DNA of 54,930 nucleotides from Lysobacteraceae bacterium (GCA_013823855.1 PNMW01000034.1:1-54930); one strand, 5' to 3'; counted from the stretch's first letter, positions 9,593 through 18,466 are shown. Program-made: numbers and translations. The notes: a model not told the origin generated them from the letters alone.

Positions 9593-10104
9593 TTGCGCCG
9601 CTTCCGTTCGATGCCTGCCAGACCGCGCACCGAAAGACCGAGCGGCGGGCAGTCGATGATCCGTTCGGCGATGCAGGTCTGCCCCTTGATCTGCACCTTC
9701 AGGTCCGGGCAGGTGACACCGTGGATCAGGTCGGGCGGCGTGCGCTGCGTTTCGCCCGAGCCGAGCTTGGAGAGGGCGATCGGGAAATGCGCCTGCAGCG
9801 CTTCGCCGGTCGACGCCTTGAACACCGAGAAGCTCGTCATGAGCGTGGACAACGCCACCGCGCCACGATTGCTGACCTCGAAGTGCAGCTGGCAGCCGTC
9901 CTCGGGCTGGCCGCTGGCATCCTCGGCGTCGGTCGATGCGGTACCGATGGCGACGATATCGATGCCGCTGCCGGCAGCCGCAACGGTGGCCGGCAGCAGG
10001 CCGGCGCCGGCCACCGCCATCACCATCACCAGCAGCAGCCTGGCGGCGAGGATCTCGAAACGCGGGGTCATCCGGGCTCTCCCGAAGTGACGGAAAGGAT
10101 TCAT
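9589..10104 (-). CDS. Exported protein of unknown function, operon gene 3
   Basis: A 171-residue protein. A basic N-terminus (MNPFRHFGRARMTPR) precedes a hydrophobic segment around LLLVMVMAVAGAGLLP and a VAAAG cleavage-like site. The mature part has a beta-rich look with DGCQLHFEVSNRGAVALS, resembling small Ig-like or CARDB-type modules, plus cysteines in VTCPDLKVQIKGQTC and DCPPLG. The start shares an ATGA overlap with the upstream gene, and the stop overlaps the downstream GTG. An internal ATG at residue 12 is an alternative start. No family recognised. Confidence 0.72.
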   Translation of the reverse strand: MNPFRHFGRARMTPRFEILAARLLLVMVMAVAGAGLLPATVAAAGSGIDIVAIGTASTDAEDASGQPEDGCQLHFEVSNRGAVALSTLMTSFSVFKASTGEALQAHFPIALSKLGSGETQRTPPDLIHGVTCPDLKVQIKGQTCIAERIIDCPPLGLSVRGLAGIERKRRK

Positions 10105-10580
10105 GGCCGCGGCTCGGCCCGGGCCTGCACGCGGTAGCGCAGCTCGCCGCGGGCACCGAGCAGCACGCCGTCGGCCCGTGCCGCGCCCGGCGGTCGATGC
10201 AGATGCAGCAGCAGCGGATCGCCTTCGTCGGCGGACACCGGCAGTACCGCCAGCAGGCTGTCGCCGCTCTGCATCGCCACCGCGTGCTGGCCACGGGCGC
10301 CGACCCACTCGCAAGGGGCTTCGAGCGGCGCCGGGCAGATCGCCCGGCCGGCCTCCCAGTCGACGGCGAGTGCGGCATCCGGTCCCGCCTCGACATGCAG
10401 CCGCAGCAGTTCGGCGCCGGCCCGGGTGCGCAGCCGCGGATCGTCGCGGATCACGGTCCAGTCGCCCTGCCAGGCCGTTTCGGCAGCCGGGCCGGCGGCG
10501 GCCGCAATGCCTGCCGGCAGCAGGGTCGCGATCGCCAGCAGCCGACCGCAGGCAGGCGCCGCAAGGCCTGGCCGGCTCAT
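10101..10580 (-). CDS. Exported protein of unknown function, operon gene 2
   Basis: A 159-residue protein with a signal peptide (hydrophobic LLAIATLLPAGIAAAAG). The mature part opens WQGDWTVIRDDPRLRTRAGA and contains a Cys pair (ICPAPLEAPCEW). It joins both neighbours through ATGA overlaps: its ATG lies in the stop of the large Ig-repeat protein and its TGA in the ATG of the next gene. This tight coupling implies fixed stoichiometry or joint assembly with the large protein. No family recognised. Confidence 0.72.
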   Translation of the reverse strand: MSRPGLAAPACGRLLAIATLLPAGIAAAAGPAAETAWQGDWTVIRDDPRLRTRAGAELLRLHVEAGPDAALAVDWEAGRAICPAPLEAPCEWVGARGQHAVAMQSGDSLLAVLPVSADEGDPLLLHLHRPPGAARADGVLLGARGELRYRVQARAEPRP

Positions 10581-13500
10581 CGCCCGGCCTGCCGTGCACG
10601 ACGCCGGATCATCAGCAGCAGGCCGAGCAGCGGCAGCAGGCCGCCGGCCGCGCCACCCCCGCCGCCGCCCGACGCAACCGTGCCCGGTGCGCCGGGATCG
10701 CGGATCACGCCGTCGGCGACGCCGTCGGCATCACCCGCCCCGCCATCGGTCAGCGCGAGACGGACCTGGTTGCCGTTGATGACGGCCCGGTCGAACAGCA
10801 CGCAGTCCGGCGTGCACTTCACGTAGCCATTCGGCGCGACCCCGGCCGGGAGGGTCAGCGTCACCTCGACACTGCCGCCGACCGGGATGCTGGTGATGTC
10901 GAAAGCGAGGAAATCCGTCACCGCCGTGAAGCCGGCCGGCAGCACGGCGGGGCGGGCCGCCACGCGGGTGTTGACGATCGCGCCGGCAGACGACACCAGC
11001 TGCACGTTGCGGCCGTCGGTCAGCGTGATGCTGCCGAGGTTGACCGGCGGCGGAGGCGGCGGAGGTGGCGCCGCATTGACGGTCAGCCGCGCCGTGGTCA
11101 CCGCCCGACCACCGCCCGGACCGACGCAGTCCAGCGTGAAATCGAGGCTGCCGATCGCGCTGCCTGGCAGCGGCACCGTGTTTGTGCCGCTGGCGGCGAT
11201 CGCGAACGGACCCTCGACGATGAGGCCGGTGTAGCTGCCCTGACAGGCGATCGCGTCGCTGGAACTCCATATCAGCTGCGGGGTTCCGCCGACCTGGATG
11301 CTCGGATCGACCCAGCTCGCCGACACCACCGGGATGACCGCGTTCACGGTCAGCCGCGCCGTCGTCGAGGCAAGCGCCCCGCCAGGACCGACGCAGCTCA
11401 GCGTGAAATCGACGCTGCCGGCGGTGTCGAACGGCAGCGACACCGCCGTCATGCCGCTGGCGGCAACCGGGAACGGGGCGTTGTCGACCAGGCCTGCAAA
11501 GCTCGCCTCGCAGGCCAGCGCATCCGCCGAACTCCAGGTCACGAACGGGGTTTCGCCGACCCGGATGCTGGGCGACACCCAGCTTGCCGAGACGGTCGGC
11601 GTCACGGCATTGACGGTCAAGCGCGCCGAGGTCACCGCCCGGCCACCGCCCGGGCCGACGCAGTCCAGCGTGAAATCGACGGTCCCCGCCCTGTTGCTCG
11701 GCAGCGACACCGCGTTCATGCCGCTGGCCGCGACCGCGAACGGCCCGTCGACGATCAGACCGGCAAAGCTGGCCTGGCAGGCGATGGCATCGGTCGAACT
11801 CCACATCACGAATGGCGTTTCACCCACGCGGATGGTCGGCGACGTCCAGCTCGCCGAGACCGTCGGCGTGATGGCGGTGACCGTCAGCCGTGCCGTGGTC
11901 GATGCCTGGCCGCCGCCCGCACCCACGCAGGTCAGCGTGAAATCGACGCTGCCGGCCTGGTCGCCCGGCAGCGATACGGCGTTCATGCCGCTGGCCGCAA
12001 CCGAGAACGGCCCGTTGACGATCAGCCCGGCAAAGCTGGCTTCGCAGGCCAGCGCATCGCTCGAACTCCACATCACGAACGGCGTCTCGCCGACACGGAT
12101 CGTCGGCGACACCCAGCTTGCCGACACTGTCGGGACCACGGCATTGACGGTCAGCGTTGCCGTGGTCGACGCGCGTTCGCCATCGACTCCGGTGCATTCG
12201 AGCGTGAAGGTCTGGGTACCTGCGGCATTTCCGGGCTGGAATGCGAAGGCGCCGCTGGCGTCGACCGGTCCGGTGTCGTTGCGGATGCCGGCGTAGGTGC
12301 CGGTACAGGCTGCGGCGTTCTCGCTGGCCCAGGTCAGGGTCGAGGCGCCAGCGGAGAAAATCGTCGTCGGCGACCATGCCGCCGTGACCGTCAGCGGCCT
12401 CGGCGTGCCGATGGCGATCGAGGCGCTGGCGGTGCCGGTGCGCCCGCCGGCACCGGTGCAGCGCAGATCGAAACGCGCCTCGCCCGGATTGGCGAAGGCG
12501 TATTCGATCGCCCCGCTGGGTCCACCGCTGCCGGCATCGGCCAGTGCGCCGCTCAATTCGTAGGTGCAGCTGTCGGCGTTGGTCGCGTTCCACGACACGG
12601 TCGCGCGATTGCCGGACAGGATGCTCGCCGGGTTCCAGCTGGCGGTCACGGTGACGGCGTCCGGATCAACGATCTCCAGCGTCACCGACTTGCTCAGTTC
12701 GCCGGGGCCGCAGGCGATGCCGTAGGTCCGCACGCCAGGGGTCGAAAAGCTGCCGAGCACGCGACTGCCGCTGGACGCCACCGGGCCGCTCAGGTTGCCG
12801 AAGCCGAAGCAGCTGCCGGCCGGGGCATTGGAGGTCCAGAACAGCGACACCACGCGGCCGTCGCTGATGGCCAGCGGGCCGCTCGGGTTGATTTCCAGGT
12901 TCAGCTGCGGCGTGCCGTCCGGGCCGCCGTAGCGCACCGGCTCCAGCGTGGCGCGCGTGAAATCGGCCTGATCGACGTTGTAGACGGCCAGATGGTTGCC
13001 GTTGGCCAGACGCGGTGCCCAGGCGCTGGCGATGCGATCGAGAAAGCGGTTGGGACGCGAGCCGCCGCTGTAGGCGCCGGTCTCGACGCCATTGGCGTCA
13101 TAGCGACGGCCGACCAGATTGGCACCGATGCTGGAAATCAGCTCGAAACGGCCATCGGCAAGGACGATCTGGTTGCGCCCGCAGCCGGGTACGGTCTGGA
13201 CCGCGAACTGGGCGCTGCCATCGAGCGCCCGGGCCTGCACGTAGCAGGGTTGGCGGCGATTGCCGCTCGACGGATCGTTGAAGTCGCCGCGCCAGTTCAG
13301 CACGTAGCCGCCGGTCTTGGCGCCGATCACCGGAGCGTCGCGGTTGAAGCTGTTGGTGGCGTCGATGCGCTGCGGCGGGCCGCTGGCCAGCCCGAACTGC
13401 ACCGGGCGGACATGGGTCGCCGGCGTCTGGTTGGCTTCCGGATGGCCGACCCAGGTGACCAGGCCATTGCCATCGTCCTGCAGGGCCACCGCGCTGCCGA

Positions 13501-14206
13501 TCGAGTCGATCACCCGGAAGCCGGCGCTGGTCACCGGCGACTGCTCGAACAGCGGCACGGCATCGGTGGCCGGCGCATCGACCGGTGCATAGCGATAGAA
13601 CAGCCGGGTGCGATCCGGCTCCAGCGAGCCGCCCGGTCCGCTCGGGCAGAACGCCGAGCGCGTGAAGCTGTAGGCCGTGTTGCCCGCAGCATCGACCGCC
13701 ACGGCGGGAGACGACTGGCGAATCTCCGCGCCGTCGGCGCAAGTCGGCGCATCGTCGAAGGCGACGGCCAGCGGGCCGCCGTCCGGCTCGCCGGGCACCA
13801 GCAAACGCGCGCCATCCGGGTTGTAGCGCCGGATGAAGATGCGCGACGGCGCACTGCCGGCCGCCTGCACGCCGATCGCGTAATGCCCATGGGCGCCGAC
13901 TGCCAGCGACAGCCCCGACATCGCATCGCCGTTGGTTTGCAGGATCTGCTCGGCCTCGCCCAGCGCGCGGCCATCGGCCGCCCGCCGCTGCACGAACAGC
14001 CGGTCGTCGCGAACCCAGGCGATGACGCTGCGACCGTCGTCGGCCTGCCCGACACGGATCTCGTCGGGCCGTTCGCCATCGGGGCTCAGGACCGGTGCCG
14101 GTGACGGCAGCAGTTCAGGGCCGGGAATGGCCAGTGCAAAGCCGGCCATGCCGGCCAGCAGGAGGACGGCGAAATGCCGGGCGACGTGAAGCGGATGGAC
14201 AGGCAT
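10577..14206 (-). CDS. Large secreted protein with tandem Ig-like repeats, choice-of-anchor U domain and sorting-like tail
   Basis: About 1,209 residues. A signal peptide lies at roughly 10-27. Residues about 40-450 form a secreted region of repeated short beta motifs. From about 517 to 1045 there are six tandem Ig-like units of about 88 residues, each opening with an ASW segment and holding two cysteines about 50 apart (for example ALACEASF and FTLTCVG). A proline run leads to a segment with VTLTLPAGVAPNGYVKC and LTDGGAGDADGVADGVI, the signature of choice-of-anchor U domains. The end is a glycine run, a hydrophobic helix and RRRARQAGR, as in GlyGly-CTERM tails processed by rhombosortase. It heads a translationally coupled operon. 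A surface fibre or adhesin role is inferred. Confidence 0.82.
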   Translation of the reverse strand: MPVHPLHVARHFAVLLLAGMAGFALAIPGPELLPSPAPVLSPDGERPDEIRVGQADDGRSVIAWVRDDRLFVQRRAADGRALGEAEQILQTNGDAMSGLSLAVGAHGHYAIGVQAAGSAPSRIFIRRYNPDGARLLVPGEPDGGPLAVAFDDAPTCADGAEIRQSSPAVAVDAAGNTAYSFTRSAFCPSGPGGSLEPDRTRLFYRYAPVDAPATDAVPLFEQSPVTSAGFRVIDSIGSAVALQDDGNGLVTWVGHPEANQTPATHVRPVQFGLASGPPQRIDATNSFNRDAPVIGAKTGGYVLNWRGDFNDPSSGNRRQPCYVQARALDGSAQFAVQTVPGCGRNQIVLADGRFELISSIGANLVGRRYDANGVETGAYSGGSRPNRFLDRIASAWAPRLANGNHLAVYNVDQADFTRATLEPVRYGGPDGTPQLNLEINPSGPLAISDGRVVSLFWTSNAPAGSCFGFGNLSGPVASSGSRVLGSFSTPGVRTYGIACGPGELSKSVTLEIVDPDAVTVTASWNPASILSGNRATVSWNATNADSCTYELSGALADAGSGGPSGAIEYAFANPGEARFDLRCTGAGGRTGTASASIAIGTPRPLTVTAAWSPTTIFSAGASTLTWASENAAACTGTYAGIRNDTGPVDASGAFAFQPGNAAGTQTFTLECTGVDGERASTTATLTVNAVVPTVSASWVSPTIRVGETPFVMWSSSDALACEASFAGLIVNGPFSVAASGMNAVSLPGDQAGSVDFTLTCVGAGGGQASTTARLTVTAITPTVSASWTSPTIRVGETPFVMWSSTDAIACQASFAGLIVDGPFAVAASGMNAVSLPSNRAGTVDFTLDCVGPGGGRAVTSARLTVNAVTPTVSASWVSPSIRVGETPFVTWSSADALACEASFAGLVDNAPFPVAASGMTAVSLPFDTAGSVDFTLSCVGPGGALASTTARLTVNAVIPVVSASWVDPSIQVGGTPQLIWSSSDAIACQGSYTGLIVEGPFAIAASGTNTVPLPGSAIGSLDFTLDCVGPGGGRAVTTARLTVNAAPPPPPPPPVNLGSITLTDGRNVQLVSSAGAIVNTRVAARPAVLPAGFTAVTDFLAFDITSIPVGGSVEVTLTLPAGVAPNGYVKCTPDCVLFDRAVINGNQVRLALTDGGAGDADGVADGVIRDPGAPGTVASGGGGGGAAGGLLPLLGLLLMIRRRARQAGR
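11050..12660 (-). repeat. Tandem Ig-domain coding repeats of about 265 bases
   Basis: Within the large secreted protein gene the repeats are recognisable at DNA level. The stretch GAACTCCACATCACGAA recurs at about 11800 and 12064, and a close variant occurs near 11530, giving a period of about 264-267 bases. The middle three copies are most alike and the outer copies have diverged, as expected of internal duplication. The array could expand or contract by recombination. Confidence 0.8.
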
Positions 14207-14240
14207 GGGAGCGGTTTCAGGTTGAAGGGAACGCAGCGAA

Positions 14241-15155
14241 TCAGCGGCCGAACAGCTTGTCGAAGGCCTTGTCGAGCACCTTGTCGACGCTGCGATCGGT
14301 GGCTTCGTCGACTTCCTGATCGGCACGCGACTTCACCCGTGCCTTCTGCCGCTCGACCTTGTCGGCGACCACGCCGGTTTCCGACTCCGCCTCGGCACCC
14401 GCCGCCCCGACCGCACCGCCGAGCAGGCCTTCCATGCCTGCCGGCATCGCCGGCAGTTCGGTCGGTGCCGCCGGCAGCCTGAAGCGCGCCGCCGATGGCG
14501 TGCTGCTGCTGACGCGGATCACGCGCAGATCCTGCTCGATGCGCAGCAGGCCGAGGTTCTTGCGCTTGAACTCGGCTTCCAGCGCCTTGGCGCCCGGCGT
14601 GTCCGACGGCTGGCCCATGGCCTTGGCCATCATTTCCGAGAACGCCGCCATCGAGCTGCTCATCTCGACCAGGGTGGTGTTCTTCGCCAGCACCATCTCG
14701 GTCTTCTCGCGCGTGCCGGCGCGCGTCGTGTAGTCGACCGTGTAGACCTCGCCGGTGATGCCGGCGTGGGTCTCGGTCCTGCCGGTGGCGTTCAGGCCGT
14801 GATACTCGGCGATGTCGTCGAGCCCGGTGTCGAGCTTTGCGGCATTGGCCATCGCGCCGCCGAGCATCTTCATCATCGAGCCCATGTCCAGCACCATGGT
14901 CTCGGCACCGTTCTCGACGATGCTGTACATCTTGCCGTCGCGGAAGATCGAATAGCCTGCCGGGGCATCGGCGTCTTTCTTGCCCAGCGGGGTCATGCGA
15001 AGCTTGTCGCCGTCGAAGTCGAACTGGATGCGCTGGGCATCGGCGCCGCTGCCGGACTGGAATTCGACACTGCCGCCGGCCAGCAGGTCCGGGGCGGTCA
15101 GCAGCGGGACAAGCAGGGCCAGCGGCAGCAGCCTGCGACGAAATGGACGGGCCAT
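14241..15155 (-). CDS. Exported protein of unknown function upstream of the Ig-repeat operon
   Basis: A 304-residue protein with a clear signal peptide (RRRLLPLALLVPLLTAPDLL then AGG). The mature N-terminal half includes QRIQFDFDGDKLRMTP and GKMYSIVENGAETMVLDM, the style of DUF4412-type periplasmic proteins. A Met-rich central segment follows, and the last 60 residues are highly charged with VDKVLDKAFDKLFGR repeats, probably a coiled coil. GGAGA at proper spacing supports the ATG at 15155. The stop is 34 bases before the large secreted gene, so all five genes may be one transcript starting in the 86-base divergent gap. Confidence 0.8.
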   Translation of the reverse strand: MARPFRRRLLPLALLVPLLTAPDLLAGGSVEFQSGSGADAQRIQFDFDGDKLRMTPLGKKDADAPAGYSIFRDGKMYSIVENGAETMVLDMGSMMKMLGGAMANAAKLDTGLDDIAEYHGLNATGRTETHAGITGEVYTVDYTTRAGTREKTEMVLAKNTTLVEMSSSMAAFSEMMAKAMGQPSDTPGAKALEAEFKRKNLGLLRIEQDLRVIRVSSSTPSAARFRLPAAPTELPAMPAGMEGLLGGAVGAAGAEAESETGVVADKVERQKARVKSRADQEVDEATDRSVDKVLDKAFDKLFGR

Positions 15156-15176
15156 GGCGGTCTCCGGAAGAAGGTG

Positions 15177-15203
15177 GGTAGACGTGCCGTCGGCACGCTT
15201 ACC
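15177..15203. promoter_or_regulatory. Interrupted 27-base dyad in the divergent gap before the ECF sigma gene
   Basis: GGTA (15177-15180) and TACC (15200-15203) flank CGTGCC (15183-15188) and GGCACG (15192-15197), all centred on 15190. It is the only strong symmetry in the 86 bases between the exported-protein operon and the ECF sigma gene. It could be an operator for both genes or a leader hairpin. No sigma-70 -10/-35 pair is obvious. Confidence 0.45.
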
Positions 15204-15241
15204 TTCAAATACGAGAACTGCGGCGATTTCCCATCACGGAC

Positions 15242-15805
15242 ATGGACGAAAACACGACTCGCGTTGAACCGGCCGATTCCGGCGTGACCCCGATCACGGT
15301 GCAGGCAGCCGAACTGGTGCCGCTGTTCTATGCCGACCTGAAACGGCTGTCGCGCCGGGTGCGCTACGGCGCGCCCGGTGCCGAGACGATCCAGACCACG
15401 GCGCTGATCCACGAGGCCTGGCTGAAGCTGCATGCCACCCGGCACTGGCAGAACCGCCAGCATTTCCTGCGCGCCGCGGCGCTGGCGATGCGCCAGGTGC
15501 TGGTCGACGATGCCCGCGCCCGGCTCGCCGAAATGCGCAATCACGGGGTCCGGCCACTGCCGATCGAGGCGGCGTCAGACGTGGCGGTCGACGCCCCGGA
15601 CGAACGGCTGGTCGCCGTCGATCAGGCGCTGTCGGAACTGGCCGCGTTCAGTCCGCGGCTGGCGCAGACCGTCGAATGCCGCTACTACGCCGGCTACACC
15701 GAGGCCGAGACCGCCGAGGCGCTGGGCGTCAGCATCGCCACCGTGCAGCGCGACTGGACCAAGGCCCGCGCCTGGCTGTTCCAGCGCCTGAAGGCGTCGG
15801 ACTGA
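15242..15805 (+). CDS. ECF RNA polymerase sigma factor (TIGR02999-like)
   Basis: A 187-residue ECF sigma factor with region 2 (residues about 20-90) and region 4 (about 120-185), where YYAGYTEAETAEALGVSIAT forms the -35 helix-turn-helix. Region 2.2 reads TIQTTALIHEAWLKL in place of the acidic DAED-type core-binding motif of ordinary ECF factors, with threonines 49, 52 and 53. In known kinase-linked ECF factors (Xanthomonas EcfK, Vibrio EcfP) threonine phosphorylation by a partner Hanks kinase supplies the missing charge. The convergent gene here is such a kinase, which supports this mode of control. Targets may include the divergent exported-protein operon; that is inference. Confidence 0.88.
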   Translation: MDENTTRVEPADSGVTPITVQAAELVPLFYADLKRLSRRVRYGAPGAETIQTTALIHEAWLKLHATRHWQNRQHFLRAAALAMRQVLVDDARARLAEMRNHGVRPLPIEAASDVAVDAPDERLVAVDQALSELAAFSPRLAQTVECRYYAGYTEAETAEALGVSIATVQRDWTKARAWLFQRLKASD

Positions 15806-15899
15806 AGCCGGACTACGGCGCCGACCTCGGCTTTTCGCCCAAGGCCGCCACTGGCGGCACATGGACGCAGCCTGCGGTCCGCGGCCGCAAGCGCCGCAG

Positions 15900-15984
15900 G
15901 GCGGATCGCGACCCGCCGCCTTTGACGTTCGCGCGAACCCGGGTTGCACGGCGGCGCGAAGGTCATGGCGGGTCGCGACCCACC
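15900..15984. repeat. Inverted repeat pair around GGTCGCGACC
   Basis: GGCGGATCGCGACCCGCC at 15900-15917 and GGCGGGTCGCGACCCACC at 15967-15984 are near-palindromes and near-inverted copies of each other (16 of 18), 49 bases apart. They lie between the convergent ECF sigma and kinase genes. They may be a REP-like element or a bidirectional terminator. No other feature is seen in this 179-base gap. Confidence 0.45.
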
Positions 15985-18387
15985 CTACGGTGTGGATGCC
16001 AATTTTTCGCGCAATGCGCTGACCTGCGGCACATAGATCGCGGCGGGTGGCCCGACCGCCTTCAGCACCGCATCGGCCTGATCGAGCCGCTTGATCGCCG
16101 TCGGCTTGTCGCCCGCTGCGGCCAGCCGCCGTGCCTGCGCCATGTGGGCGATGGCGCGCAGCAGATGCTGCGGCGGAAAATTCGCGGCGACCCGCGCTTC
16201 CATGTCGTCGAGCGTCGCGCGTGCTGCCTCGGCGCTGCCGGTCGCGGCCTGGGCTTCGCCGAGGCCGCCCTGCGCGGCCAGCGCGTTCAGGCTGTTGTCG
16301 CCGGCGTACTGGCGCGCCAGCGCCAGGGCTTCGTCGAGCAGCGGCAAGGCTTCGGCCGGCCGCTCCAGCCGCAGGTTCAGCTTGCCGAGGTTGTTCAGCA
16401 GTGCCGCCAGCGCCGCCGATGGCCCGAACAGCGCGCGCCGGGTATCGAGCGCCTTGCGGTACAGGCTTTCCGCTTCGGCGAAGCGCTGCTCGCGCACCTC
16501 CAGCGCCGCCCAGTTGTTCAGGGTGTTCAGGGCATCGACGCCCTGGGTGGCGTCGAGCGCCTCCCAGACCCGCCACGAACGCTCGAACAGGCTGCGCGCC
16601 TCGACGAGCCGGTTGGCCTGGAAGTAGGCGACCGCCAGGTTGTTGAGCACGATGCCGGTCTCCGGATGACGATCGCCGGACAGCGCCATCCGTTCGGCCA
16701 GCACCGCTTCGAGCGTGGCGATGCCGGCGTCGGTGCGGCCATCGGCACGTTCCAGCTGGGCCTGGGTCAGCCGGCTTTCGAGCAGGCGGTTGCGATGCCG
16801 CGCCGGGTCCTTGAGCCAGTAGGCCTGGGCTTCGGCCAGCAGGGTCGCGGCCTCCGCGCTGCGGCTCATCCGCAGCAGGCATTGCGACAGGTCGTAGCGG
16901 GCCTGGGCGGCGACATCGGGATCGACCGCCGGCTGGCGGATCACCTGCTCGAACAGCGGCACGGCACCGGCGTAATCGTTGAACGAGAAGTACAGCTGGG
17001 CCAGCGCCAGCATGGTGCCGCCGGCGCCCTTGGGGTCCTTCGCGAAATTGGCGGCCAGCCGCGTCGCGCCCTTGTCGAGCAGCTGCTTGGGCGTGAAGGT
17101 GTCGGCACCCGGCGTCTCGCCGGCCACCCGGAACAGGGTCAGCAGATAGTCCTTGACGGCGGCATTGCGCGCCGCTTCCTCGCGCGCCAGATCGCGCTCC
17201 TGCGCGGCCTCCTTTGCCTTGTAGGCGATGCCGCCGGCAGCGGCCAGCAGCGCCAGCAGCACGGCGGCGGCGGCGGCAAAGCCGATCCGGTGCCGGCGCA
17301 GCAGCCGGCCGATCAGGTAGGCCGGCGCTTCGCCGCGGGCGATCACCGGACGGCCGTCGAGATGGCGGCGCAGGTCCTCGGCCAGCGCTTCGGCGCTGCC
17401 GTAGCGATCCGCTGGCCGGCGGCGCAACGCCTTCAGCACGATGGCATCGAGATCGCCGCGCACGGCGCGCGCCGCCGGGCCGGCCAATGTCGTGCTCGGC
17501 GCGGCGACGTCGTGGCTGGCCAGCCGTTCCAGCGCCCGCTGCACGCCGCTGCCGGCCAGCTGCCACGGCGTCCGTTCGGTCAGCAGCTGGTAGAGCATCA
17601 CGCCGAGCGCGTAGACATCGGTGGCCGCGGTCACCGCGCCGCCGGTGAGCTGTTCCGGTGCGCAGTAGTCCGGCGTCAGGCGCAGCGCCAGCGTCACTTC
17701 GGCGCCCGGCGCATCGACCGGCTTGGCGATGCCGAAATCGAGCAGCTTCGGCTGACCGCTGTCCGTGACCAGCACGTTGGCCGGTTTCAGGTCGCGGTGG
17801 ACGATCAGGTGCCGGTGGGCATGCGCGACGGCGTCGCAGACGCGCAGGAAGCGGGTCAGCTTCTGCGCCAGCGGCAGGCTTCGGGTCGCCTCGTCGAAGC
17901 GCTGGCCGTCGACCAGCTCCAGCACCGCATAGGGCCGGCCGGCGTGGACGCCGCCGTCGTAGAGCCGGGCGATGTCGGGATGCTCGAGCCGCGCCAGCAG
18001 CCGGCGCTCGGCGGCGAAGCGGCGCAGGTCGTCGCCTTCGTCGGGACGGCGCAGCAGCTTCAGCGCGGCGCGCTGCTCGTAGCTGCCATCGGCACGCTCG
18101 ACCCGATAGACCTCGCCGGAGCCCCCCTGCCCGAGCAGGTCGATCACCCGCCAGGCGCCGACCCGCTCGCCGCCCTGCAGCAGCGCTGCCGGCCCGGCTG
18201 CGGCGGACAGGAATTCGCGGCTTTCGGCTTCCGCTGCCAGCCAGCGTTCCAGCTCGGCCCGCATCTGCGGATCAAGCCCCTGGGCGGCGATGAACGCGGC
18301 ACGCTCGGCGTCCGGCAGATCGAGCACCTGATCGAGCAGGGCTTCGAGTTGCGACCACTGCTGCGCTGTCGGGGTATCGGCGGCCAT
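15985..18387 (-). CDS. Membrane Ser/Thr protein kinase with TPR sensor domain
   Basis: An 800-residue Hanks-type kinase. The kinase domain spans about residues 77-345, with glycine loop LLGQGGSGEVY, Lys110 in AALKLL, catalytic HRDLKPAN (197-204), DFG at 217-219 and the APE motif in YCAPEQL. One transmembrane helix (about 369-389, FAAAAAVLLALLAAAGGIAY) leads to an extracytoplasmic region of TPR-like helical repeats to the end. The start MAADTP puts a short helical region before the kinase; an upstream in-frame ATG at 18465 is less likely. It is convergent with the ECF sigma gene, a pairing common for TIGR02999-type sigmas. It probably phosphorylates that sigma in response to a signal at the TPRs. 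Confidence 0.9.
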   Translation of the reverse strand: MAADTPTAQQWSQLEALLDQVLDLPDAERAAFIAAQGLDPQMRAELERWLAAEAESREFLSAAAGPAALLQGGERVGAWRVIDLLGQGGSGEVYRVERADGSYEQRAALKLLRRPDEGDDLRRFAAERRLLARLEHPDIARLYDGGVHAGRPYAVLELVDGQRFDEATRSLPLAQKLTRFLRVCDAVAHAHRHLIVHRDLKPANVLVTDSGQPKLLDFGIAKPVDAPGAEVTLALRLTPDYCAPEQLTGGAVTAATDVYALGVMLYQLLTERTPWQLAGSGVQRALERLASHDVAAPSTTLAGPAARAVRGDLDAIVLKALRRRPADRYGSAEALAEDLRRHLDGRPVIARGEAPAYLIGRLLRRHRIGFAAAAAVLLALLAAAGGIAYKAKEAAQERDLAREEAARNAAVKDYLLTLFRVAGETPGADTFTPKQLLDKGATRLAANFAKDPKGAGGTMLALAQLYFSFNDYAGAVPLFEQVIRQPAVDPDVAAQARYDLSQCLLRMSRSAEAATLLAEAQAYWLKDPARHRNRLLESRLTQAQLERADGRTDAGIATLEAVLAERMALSGDRHPETGIVLNNLAVAYFQANRLVEARSLFERSWRVWEALDATQGVDALNTLNNWAALEVREQRFAEAESLYRKALDTRRALFGPSAALAALLNNLGKLNLRLERPAEALPLLDEALALARQYAGDNSLNALAAQGGLGEAQAATGSAEAARATLDDMEARVAANFPPQHLLRAIAHMAQARRLAAAGDKPTAIKRLDQADAVLKAVGPPAAIYVPQVSALREKLASTP

Positions 18388-18466
18388 CGGCGGAATCGGC
18401 GTCTGCGGAACGGCCGCGATTATGTCAGTGCCGGTTGTCAGTCGCGCGTCAACGGCCCGCGACACG

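Noticed and set aside
11041..12660. CRISPR-like or tandem satellite array
   Set aside because: The repeats are about 265 bases, keep the reading frame and encode Ig-like domains, so they are protein repeats.
10103..14104. 1,333-residue plus-strand frame opposite the Ig-repeat protein
   Set aside because: High-GC antisense frame; the product is Arg/His/Gly-rich repeats of the opposite strand, and the minus strand has a signal peptide, Ig repeats and coupled neighbours.
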